Source: Leptasterias polaris (Eukaryota; Echinodermata; Asteroidea; Forcipulatida; Asteriidae). Taken from it: a stretch of 64,000 nucleotides of DNA. The position numbers and the translations under genes were made by a program. Where the stretch lies: assembly GCA_037783415.1 (NCBI GenBank), contig JAZGTN010000044.1, positions 1,054,001 to 1,118,000 of the forward strand. Reading direction: 5' to 3'. Of the stretch, positions 38,401 through 50,400 are shown in pieces (position 1 is the first letter of the stretch; every line of letters begins with the position of its first letter). Under the pieces are notes generated by a model. It saw nothing but the letters and a program-made list of their open reading frames with translations. It ran no database searches and was not told the DNA's origin.

Positions 38401-41400
38401 TTGCACCGTGCCTGTGCTGTGTATTTCAATGCATAAAGTGGCATATCATGATATGTCACTTCATGGAAACACAAAATGGCAAATCTAGTGATACTTTGTT
38501 CATGCTAAGTAGTGTAATTGCAAAACTATTACGTTCTGAAACTTGCTGAAATTGTTAACTTCATGAGCATATCAATAATTTGTACATAAAGTGATTTGCA
38601 AATTGTTGTGTTTTTTACTGATACGTCAGTTCGTGGTGTGACTGACGATGTGATGTCAGGAGCCACATTGCTTACATATTTTTGTCTACAATCCACAGAA
38701 TGAATTGGCCCCAGGCGTTTTGCTATCTGCAATCTCAGCTGGTAAAACAGAGGTCACTTTCCAAGACCTCAACGTTGATTTACAAGACAGTATTTCAGTG
38801 ATGGGCGTGAGGGAGGACAACGTAATCGGCTGTCGGGTCATCGATAAGGACAGTAGAGACGTCAGCAAATTCCTAAACAGAATCCTTGGTCTACGAGTGG
38901 AAAAACAAAACTTGGTAGGACTTCTAAATCGCCAGCTTGGCGATATGTTTTCCCCCAACATACATAATGGTATTCAAGAGGGAAGGCTTGGCAAATGTTT
39001 TACCCCCACCAATTCATACAATTGTATAAACTTTCCAGTAAGGTTTCAGGCGTGTGATTTCTCAGGATTTGTTCCTGATTTTTAGGATTTTCTCCAAAAC
39101 ACCTTGAGCTTTTAAGTTTCTTCTTGAAAGAAGTTTAGCAGTCACCAAAGGGAGAAAGAAGTAGTCCACATTGTGTCAAAACCTGTAGTTTTTTAATTCC
39201 TGGTGATCGTGCATAGAGTACTCAAGCCTGAATTGTATCATCTGGGAGGTTCTAGGTCTGAAATAAGCGGGAACCCAGGCCCACAAGCAATTTTTAGGAA
39301 TTGCAACATTCGCCAAATCTCATCCCTTGGTTTGCGAAACACAGTTGCTTGAAAAAATACCTCTTTCATATTCATGGAGAAACCACAAACCTTACTAGAT
39401 TGTATCTCCACCATGCGAAAATTCAAATCCTACTCATGTACATGGTGTTACAACAAACCTTACTAGATTGTATCTCCACCATGCGAAAATTCAAATCCTA
39501 CTCATGTACATGGTGTTACTGCAAACCTTACTAGATTGTATCTCCACCATGCAAAGTTTCAAATCCTACTCATGTACATGGTGTTACTGCAAACCTTACT
39601 AGATTGTATCTCCACCATGCAAAGTTTCAAATCCTACTCATGTACATGGTGTTACTGCAAACCTTACTAGATTGTATCTCCACCATGCACAAATTCAAAT
39701 CCTACTCATGTACATGGTGTTACTGCAAACCTTACTAGATTGTATCTCCACCATGCAAAGTTTTAAATCCTACTCATGTACATGGTGTTACCACAAACCT
39801 TACTAGATTGTATCTCCACCATGCACAAATTCAAATCCTACTCATGTACATGGTGTTACTGCAAACCATACTAGATTGTATCTCCACCATGCAAAGTTTC
39901 AAATCCTACTCATGTACATGGTGTTACCACAAACCTTACTAGATTGTATCTCCACCATGCAAAGTTTCAAATCCTACTCATGTACATGGTGTTACTGCAA
40001 ATGTTACTAGATTGTATCTCCACCATGCAAAGTTTCAAATCCTACTCATGTACATGGTGTTACCGCAAACCTTACTAGATTGTATCTCCACCATGCACAA
40101 ATTCAAATCCTACTCATGTACATGGTGTTACTGCAAACCTTACTAGATTGTATCTCCACCATGCACAAATTCAAATCCTACTCATGTACATGGTGTTACT
40201 GCAAACCTTACTAGATTGTATCTCCACCATGCGAAAATTCAAATCCTACTCATGCACATGGTGTTACTGCAAACCTTACTAGATTGTATCTCCACCATGC
40301 AAAGTTTCAAATCCTACTCATGTACATGGTGTTACTGCAAACCTTACTAGATTGTATCTCCACCATGCACAAATTCAAATCCTACTCATGTACATGGTGT
40401 TACTGCAAACCTTACTAGATTGTATCTCCACCATGCACAAATTCAAATCCTACTCATGTACATGGTGTTACTGCAAACCTTACTAGATTGTATCTCCAAC
40501 ATGCAAAAATTCAAATCCTACTCGTGTTCATGGTGTTACTGCAAACCTTACTACATGTAGATTGTATCTCCACCTTACTGCAAACCTTACTAGATTGTAT
40601 CTCCACCATGCAAAGTTTTAAGTCCTATCTGTGAACACTTTACAATTTAAGAGCATCATATCCCCATCATATCTTCGGTTCTTTTGTATGGATTACATGT
40701 GTTTTCAAAAAATTTTGTGTAAATGTTTAGAGGTTTTTTTTCATGGCTGCTCATGGTTTTCCATTCTTTAAGGAAAAACAATACTCCCATGACATTGCAA
40801 AAGAAAAACCTAAAGTGTCGAGAGATTTGGTTCAGTTACCTTATTAGCCATTTTAACACGATGGTGGACACATTCTGATGGCACTACTTGGTTTGGGTAA
40901 CTCTGTCTGTAGACACCTATTAAACCAAACAGTGCTGTCCAATATTGTCTGCCATATCATGATCTCAAAGGGCTAGTTGACTCCATTCGGACAAAAAATA
41001 CATAGCTGTCAAATTGTGAAAGTATGTTTTGAATGAGAATTTAACATATTATCTTCCATTTCTAGATTTTTAACTACTTTTACGAGTGTCTCCAAGCTGT
41101 GATTGCTATGGCCAAGAAAGAAGGAAAGTAAGTTGCTTTTTATTCTCTTCAAAACAAACCCCTCCCTCTCACCTGTTCTAAAAACAATCTGAGCTACTTA
41201 TTAGAAAAAAGGTGCTTATATAGAAAGTTTATCTGCTGAACCAGAAATTTGCGTGGAACCAGGCACAATATAATATGTTATTAACTTAGCATTTTGGCTG
41301 GTAATCTGTAATATCTTTCTGTGCTTAGCAAATTTGTGTGTGTCTAAGAATCTTTATTGATTCTGACCCAGATTAACAAACAGTTAATACTTCAATGGTA

Positions 41401-44400
41401 TCCCACCAGATCGATCAAGATTTGTTGTTGTTTACATTTAGGTACACTGAGGGTCTTGTTGACATCAGCGCATCATCTGTAGAGATGGTCTGTTCCCCAA
41501 AGACGGTCTTCAAGGAAGCCAATACAAGCACACCAACCCAGTAAGTTGACATCTGTACAAAACGGCAGTTTCTTGTAGTACTCGCAGACTAAATCCCAGC
41601 TCTTTTGAGTTGTAGACAGTCTATGTCAATTAGTCAATGAATATTGGCAATTGATCCACTCCCTGTAATAGTGACTGCTGATTTTAGACCCCCAGCATCG
41701 TCCTAATGAAGTGATCCATTGATTGGTGGATTGATTGATTGACTGATTGGACAAATCTGCAACGGACCTAAAGCCAAATATCTTTCTCTCATATCTTTGT
41801 GCCAATTTCCATTCTTGTATCATCAAGGCACAATCCCCCCAAAAAAGTATTTCCCCTGTCTGCCCTACCACCTTGGTTATGAACTATTTCAACTTCACAT
41901 TTTACCCAGACTGTTGTCCTTGTCAGTGGATCGAGGTTTAAGCTGGGAGGCAGCCTTGGAGAGATCCGAGAGGTTCACCGGTAAACATGACGGCTTCTAC
42001 TGCTCAAAGAGAGATCAGTTCGGCAAGAAACTGTTTATCCTAGCGACCCAGAAGGATAACTCGTCCCATCTGTTCAAGATTGCAAGGTTAATAACTGGAA
42101 TAAGTAATAATTATTCAGCCCCAACCACAACGAACCATAGAGTTTGTCAGAGGAGTGTTTGGGCGTATTGTAGAAACCCTGTATGCAGTTTGGATGCCCT
42201 GCCTCGTCTGCCATTTACTTACAGAAGTATTGGCGGTGACGAGTTTAAGCGCCTCCGCCAAAAAAAAAGGTTTCTAAACTGTCGAAGCATCAAACCTTGC
42301 TAACCAGAAACGTGTTACCAGTCGGAATACTGTGAAATGTACATTAAGACTCATGACTGGCACCCTTATATAGAACTTTGGTAGTGCCATCCGACATGTT
42401 GAGATCCTGAGATAATTTACCGCAGGATGATGACATCATAAATGTAAGATAATAATAATAATAATAATAATAACCAGTTCTTATATAGCGCATTTCACAA
42501 TAACGTCTCAATGCGCTTTACATTAGTGCCCTGGTCATTGGGCCAATAACATTCCTTTAATCTTTCTCAGCTCCCTGGGGAGTATACAGCCCGAGCTGCC
42601 GTGGTGGCGCTCCGAAGGCTTTTTCAAACACAATATCAACCTCTACCCTCGCAGGTACCCATTTTACCCCTGGGTGAAGAGAAGCAATTATAGCGAAGTG
42701 TCTTGCTCAAGGACACAAGCGTCACGACCGGGACTCGAACCCACACCCCGATGACTAAACCGCCAGAACTTGAATCCGATGATCTAAACCACTCGGCCAT
42801 GACACGCTACAGATGTCAACATTCTGAGATGATTTATCTTGGGATTACGACTTCTTAAAAGTAGAAGGTCGTCTTCAAGATAAATTTTATCTAGGATGAC
42901 GACATCCTAAAAGTAGGATGCTGTCTTCCCAAGATATAAAGTGTATTTAAGGTTCTCGGTGTTATTCAGGATGTTATATAAAGTGTATTTAAGGTTCTCG
43001 GTGTTATTCAGGATGTTATATAAAGTGTATTTAAGGTTCTCGGTGTTATTCAGGATGTTATATAAAGTGTATTTAAGGTTCTCGGTGTTATTCAGGATGT
43101 TATATAAAGTGTATTTAAGGTTCTCGGTGTTATTCAGGATGTTATTATCCCACAAAGAATTATTTTGAGTAGGCGACATCTTACTTTAGGATGTCATCAT
43201 CCCGAGATAAATAATCTTAGGATGTCATCATCTAACGTTTATGATGTCATTATCCTGAAGTAAATTCCTCAGAGCTCGAAAAGAAGGTGACATTTTTTAT
43301 TTATTTATTTTTTTCTGTCGCTAGGCCAAATACTGGAGTCTCACCGACGGATGAGGATTTTGATGATTTGAAGATGCGATATGTACCAATCACCCAAGAG
43401 GAAGCTGGTATGTCATGTTTTATTTGCTTTCCAGGGGTGGGGGGGGGGGGGAAGTTTCTTTTGAATCGTCTACGTACCTTCTTTTCATGGCTACAATAAA
43501 AAAGAGTAGCGTGTCGGGATCAAACTTTACAATCTACTGAAGGTAACTGAGTCATTAGATTTAGGGTTCGAATCCTGCTCAGGCACGTATGTTCTTGGGG
43601 CAAAACACTTACCTGTTGTTCCTTCTCTGAACACACTGTGAGTGCTATGGTACCTATGAAGGTACAATGTAGAGACTGGTATTGTGATTGGTTAGTCATA
43701 CATGTGTGCCAAGTTGACTTCTGGGGCTGCATACTCAAGAGAAGGGGTAGTTATTAGTATATGATGCTTTTAGAATGTTAGCAAAGTTCTTAATTAACGC
43801 CTGTTTTTTGTTATTACTTTTACTATCATCAGAGGAAGGATGGAAGGATCAATACGAAGCAACCAAAGACGGATGTATCCATGGATCACATTGCAAGAAC
43901 CCTGGCAGCTGTACCAGTGAGTGTACATGTAGCTCCAGACCGATGCAAAAATAACCTCTATTATATCGTGGTGATACCCGCTGCTAACACATAGGAGTCA
44001 AACTGCCTCTAGCCACTGGGTTAGCTCGGTGGTCTGGTGGTTAGACATCTGCTCTAGCAATGCAAAGGTCGTGGGTTCTAATCCCACCGGAGTGATTTCA
44101 TAGATTTTAGCAAGCTAGTCGAAACATTGAGACCAATTAAGAACTCACTCAGCGGAAGTGAAGTTAATAACGAGAAGTCCCCTCGATCCACTAAGCGAAA
44201 GTAGTAGTCCCGGCCGATTTCCTACCTTCTGGCCAGAGTAATTAATAAGCAGGACAGTTCTTTTCGGAACTGAGAAGTCTCCCGAAGTCTCCCGAAGTCT
44301 CCCGAATTCCGAATAATCTACTCGGCGGCAGTAGAGTAAATAGCAAGACAAGTTCTCAAGGAACAAAAACTACCTAGCAAGTAGATATATACATGGTGTT

Positions 44401-47400
44401 ACCGCAAACCAAATAAACATTGATACCTCACCATGCAATGCCTCAAATCCCATATTCATGGATTTGCTTGTGGATTTTTTTTCACATAACTCAGGGAAGT
44501 ACTGAGTACACACGGCTTAACACACATTGGTGTAAGGGTAAAAACAAATTATATTCATTGAATTTTTGTGTTTAAGGGTTTTTCCCATGCACCACTAACA
44601 TTTTTTAACCTTTGACCTTTTCAGTTGGTACCCGTCTCCATGGTATGGACTTGTTGTGTGGAGGGATAGTCACCCTGTTGTCAACTCTAGAAATGACGGC
44701 CAACAAACACGCACCGAAACTTGATCTGAGGTACAGTTGGAATTTTGTACTGCATTTCTTAGGGAACCAAATATTTTGATAAGATATTTGTTTCTTTTTA
44801 ACTGTGTGTTAGAACTATAAATAACAAATTGCAATGGTATAATCCTAGTGTCAGTGCAAAGGCATGTGTTACAGACAAGTTTTATAATGTCAAAACGTAT
44901 TTCGCTAAAATAACTCAGCTGTTCGCATAAAACCAATACGCGACGAGAGCATTATGGTGCAAGATATGACACTTGCACAATCAAGACGCGACATTGTTGC
45001 ACTGGTGTGAAGTTGCATTTTTAAGCAGATGAAAATTTTTATATCTGCAACTGAACATCAATGCCCCAACATGATAGCAGCGTTTGCCCTAAACCTTTTG
45101 AGTGACTAGCCAGCGAGGCCAGTTTGCTTGTCATTTCTCTAGTATAATTAGTCCACTAGCATTTTACTTGTCCATATTTATTAAAGGTGCTGTATACGTT
45201 TGGTAATTGGAGCCTACTGATTGTTTCAATCCTATATGTAGGTATATACAATAAAACTAACCTGTGAAAATTTCACTTCAAAAGGTGGTCGCGTTTTTGA
45301 GATATCACCGAAAAACCGGAGCGAATATTTCCACGCAGGAAGAATATTCCCCATTAGGAATACACAGTCTGAGAAGCGTTACGGCCGTAACGCTTCTCAG
45401 ATTCAAATTTGGGGGGATAAAAAGTGATATATTTTTCTATAACTGTAGTACTTAGAAGTGAAAAGTTTCTCAAAATGCATTATACTACCCAAAGCTGCTG
45501 TACTTCTTACCAAGTAAGTTTTTATTGCCATTAATTTTCAGAGTCATTACCAAACGTATACAGACCCTTTAATATATAAAGAATGCTTTTCAATTCTGAA
45601 GAAGCCAGCCGGACTATTTGGAAAGAATTTTGAGTTATCCCGAGATGTTTCAATTGCAGACCTTGTGTTGAGGGAGAATGCTAGATATAGTGGTGTACAA
45701 TTACAAAACAAAACAACCCTTCACTAATGAATGTTGATAATCTCAAATTTTTTGTAAATGCGTGAACCATTGTTTTTATTCAGTAAAAGTGCAAACCAAA
45801 CTTTTTGCGCAGTGTAAAAAGAGAGATACCACAAAATGTTAACAAAATTTGATAAAAATCATTAATTTCTTTGCACTGTAACTTCTTGAAAGTCAAATTG
45901 CCAAATCTAATGAAAAACCAGAAATAATGGTCAACATGGGGTCATGGTAACCCTTGTCTAGAATTTAATGCTCAAAGGGTTTATAACTGAAAAGAAATTG
46001 AAAATCGGGTGTGTAGTTCTTGAGATATGGTCCCACTTCCGGTTGACCCAGAAGTTAAGGTCAACATGGGGTCACGGTTACCCAAGGCTAATATGCAATG
46101 CCCAAGGATTATATAACTAAAACAAGTTTGAAAATCGGTTGTGTAGTTCTTGAGATAGGGTCCCACTTCCGGTTGACCCATAGGTAAAGGTCAACATGGG
46201 GTCACGGTTACCCAAGGCTAATCTCCAATGCCCTGGGAGACTATAACTGAAAAAAGTTTGAAAATCGGTTGTGTAGTTCTTGAGATATGGTCCCACTTCC
46301 GGTTGACCTGGAAGTAAAGGTCAACATGGGGTCACGGTTACCCAAGGCTAATCTCCATTGCCCAAGGAGTCTATAACTGAAAAAAGTTTGACGATCGGTT
46401 GTATACTTTTTGAGATATAGTGGTCTCAAGATTGGCTAATTAAATATTCACCTCGCTGTTGTTAATTGGCTAATTAATTAAGAATTAAAAAAAAATTTAC
46501 ATTGAGAGTTAAGTTCATGTACTAAGCTTTAATTTGATATATGATTTAACTCTTTCGTATTTACGCTCTAGGATATTAGGAGCCAACAAAAAACATGTAC
46601 AAATGCTATGGGATTTAGGTGGAAACAAAGAATAATAATAATAAAAATAATAAAAATCTCGACGAAAACAAAACCTGTTCCGACAGTAGGTCGGAACAGC
46701 TAATAATGTTGCAAATATCCCCTGAAATGACATCACTTAACCAGGCTGTTTTAACCCTCGTACTGTTCGCAACATTTTCAAGTGAGTTGACCAACCATTT
46801 GAAACCATTCAACTGCCAAAGTTGTGTATGGTGGCACAACTGTGCACAGAACTAACTGTGTACTGTGTACATGCATTCCCTCATGGTATCATATTGCAAG
46901 GCTGGCATAGCTTATCTATCATTCAAAACCACAGTGAATGGTATTGAATGGTCAGACAGCAAGAGAGATAAAGAGTATCGTTTTTTCTTGTGATTTTTGT
47001 TCCTGGGATGACCTGATGTTTTGTTATATGTTGGTGTTTTTCGTCCGTAGTAAGACAAGCTACAGCATGCGAGTTGTACGAGTTGCTCTGAGTAACGACA
47101 AACGAGTGATTGGTATTCGCTACCCAGAATGCCTAGTAGAGCTTGCTGAAGAGGTGGTCCGTGAACAGAAGCTACTAGAAACATTGCAGGCGGTAAGAAT
47201 CTTCTATATGAACATGACAATCATTTGAAAAGGGCGCACTCGTAGAGCTGCCAACTCTCCCAGATTCTGTAGAAAGTTCCCTGAAAATGAATAAATCTTT
47301 TTATGTTCTGATGAACAAGTTTGAAAAAGTCTTTGATTATGGAAACTTTGTCCATATTATTTTGAATTTTATTCTAAATATCTCTCGGATTGTTGTACAT

Positions 47401-50400
47401 AATCTCCCTGATTGCAAGATGCAAATGTTGGCAGCTCGGCCCTAGAGGTCAATGGCCCATTCTGTGCACCGCACCCACATGGCGTGGGTTTTCATTGTTT
47501 TACTTCTTAGATGACCTCAATGTCCTTTGGGAAAAAAGGCCAATGGTCACATGTGTTATGTAATACATTTTAAAGAACCCAAGACACATTACATTACAGA
47601 AGGGGGCTTCGGGCATTTCAACTTTTCTTTGTTTAAATAATATTATAGTGCCTTAGAAAACTGAAACTCACTACAAAGCATTGTTCGCTTGCAACCTCTT
47701 TCTCTTTATTTTGCATTTACAAAGTTACATGTCTAGGGCTTGCCACAGTGTTTGTGGCAGCAATTTGTAGCACATAAGTAAGTTTTTATTGCCATTAATG
47801 AGAATATTACAAGGAGGCTAGTCATCCTTACTTGTAGCTGAGAAGCTGAGTTGCGAAGGACGCGGCTACAACATGGTTGAGGCACAGGCATGTAAAGGTG
47901 CCTTTGGCAGCCAACCACATTGACCCTTATTTGACCACGCACAGCCAGATATCTAAATTGTTTGGCTTTTCCAGAGGGAGGAAAACCAGAGGGCCCTGAG
48001 AACAATCTTTGTGGCACAGCTCTACCGACATATGACCCTTGGTAGGGCCACAGTGGTGAGGGGTAGTCGCTTTACACCCTAGCCACCCATGCTACCCATT
48101 TGTATCCCTTTCAAGGTGTTCTGGCTGCTTCAGTCTTACCACCCTAGTGTTGGTAGGGCCACAGTGGTGAGGGGTAGTCACTTAACACCCTAGCCACCCA
48201 TGCTACCCATTTGTATCCCTTTCAAGGTGTTCTGGCTGCTTCAGTCTTACCACCCCAGTGTTGGTAGGGCCACAGTGGTGAGGGGTAGTCACTTAGCACC
48301 CTAGCCACCCATGCTACCCATTTGTATCCCTTTCAAGGTGTTCTGGCTGCTTCAGTCTTACCACCCCAGTGTTGGTAGGGCCACAGTGGTGAGGGGTAGT
48401 CACTTAACACCCTAGCCACCCATGCTACCCATTTGTATCCCTTTCAAGGTGTTCTGGCTGCTTCAGTCTTACCACCCCAGTGTTGGTAGGGCCACAGTGG
48501 TGAGGGGTAGTCACTTAGCACCCTAGCCACCCATGCTACCCATTTGTATCCCTTTCAAGGTGTTCTGGCTGCTTCAGTCTTACCACCCCAGTGTTGGTAG
48601 GGCCACAGTGGTGAGGGGTAGTCACTTAACACCCTAGCCACCCATGCTACCCATTTGTATCCCTTTCAAGGTGTTCTGGCTGCTTCAGTCTTACCACCCC
48701 AGTGTTGGTAGGGCCACAGTGGTGAGGGGTAGTCACTTAACACCCTAGCCACCCATGCTACCCATTTGTATCCCTTTCAAGGTGCTCTGGCTGCTTCAGT
48801 CTTACCACCCTAGTGTTGGTAGGGCCACAGTGGTGAGGGGTAGTCACTTAACACCCTAGCCACCCATGCTACCCATTTGTATCCCTTTCAAGGTGTTCTG
48901 GCTGCTTCAGTCTTACCACCCCAGTGTTGGTAGGGCCACAGTGGTGAGGGGTAGTCACTTAACACCCTAGCCACCCATGCTACCCATTTGTATCCCTTTC
49001 AAGGTGTTCTGGCTGCTTCAGTCTTACCACCCCAGTGTTGGTAGGGCCACAGTGGTGAGGGGTAGTCACTTAACACCCTAGCCACCCATGCTACCCATTT
49101 GTATCCCTTTCAAGGTGTTCTGGCTGCTTCAGTCTTACCACCCCAATGTTGGTAGGGCCACAGTGGTGAGGGGTAGTCACTTAGCACCCTAGCCACCCAT
49201 GCTACCCATTTGTATCCCTTTCAAGGTGCTCTGGCTGCTTCAGTCTTACCATCCTAGTGTTGGTAGGGCCACAGTGGTGAGGGGTAGTCACTTAACACCC
49301 TAGCCACCCATGCTACCCATTTGTATCCCTTTCAAGGTGTTCTGGCTGCTTCAGTCTTACCACCCTAGTGTTGGTAGGGCCTCAGTGGTGAGGGGTAGTC
49401 ACTTAACACCCTAGCCACCCATGCTACCCATTTGTATCCCTTTCAAGGTGTTCTGGCTGCTTCAGTCTTACCACCCCAGTGTTGGTAGGGCCACAGTGGT
49501 GAGGGGTAGTCACTTAACACCCTAGCCACCCATGCTACCCATTTGTATCCCTTTCAAGGTGTTCTGGCTGCTTCAGTCTTACCACCCCAGTGTTGGTAGG
49601 GCCACAGTGGTGAGGGGTAGTCACTTAACACCCTAGCCACCCATGCTACCCATTTGTATCCCTTTCAAGGTGCTCTGGCTGCTTCAGTCTTACCACCCTA
49701 GTGTTGGTAGGGCCACAGTGGTGAGGGGTAGTCACTTAACACCCTAGCCACCCATGCTACCCATTTGTATCCCTTTCAAGGTGTTCTGGCTGCTTCAGTC
49801 TTACCACCCCAGTGTTGGTAGGGCCACAGTGGTGAGGGGTAGTCACTTAACACCCTAGCCACCCATGCTACCCATTTGTATCCCTTTCAAGGTGTTCTGG
49901 CTGCTTCAGTCTTACCACCCCAGTGTTGGTAGGGCCACAGTGGTGAGGGGTAGTCACTTAACACCCTAGCCACCCATGCTACCCATTTGTATCCCTTTCA
50001 AGGTGCTCTGGCTGCTTCAGTCTTACCACCCCAGTGTTGGTTGGTAGGGCCTCAGTGGTGAGGGGTAGTCACTTAACACCCTAGCCACCCATGCTACCCA
50101 TTTGTATCCCTTTCAAGGTGTTCTGGCTGCTTCAGTCTTACCACCCCAGTGTTGGTAGGGCCACAGTGGTGAGGGGTAGTCACTTAACACCCTAGCCACC
50201 CATGCTACCCATTTGTATCCCTTTCAAGGTGCTCTGGCTGCTTCAGTCTTACCACCCCAGTGTTGGTAGGGCCACAGTGGTGAGGGGTAGTCACTTAACA
50301 CCCTAGCCACCCATGCTACCCATTTGTATCCCTTTCAAGGTGTTCTGGCTGCTTCAGTCTTACCACCCCAGTGTTGGTAGGGCCACAGTGGTGAGGGGTA

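Noticed and set aside
42907..43179. Frames in both directions over the 42-bp repeat
   Set aside because: The unit length is divisible by three, so open frames are expected by chance. There is no similarity.
44030..44100. Functional tRNA gene
   Set aside because: The A and B boxes are present, but the sequence continues into a repeated SINE-like body and the acceptor stem does not pair well.
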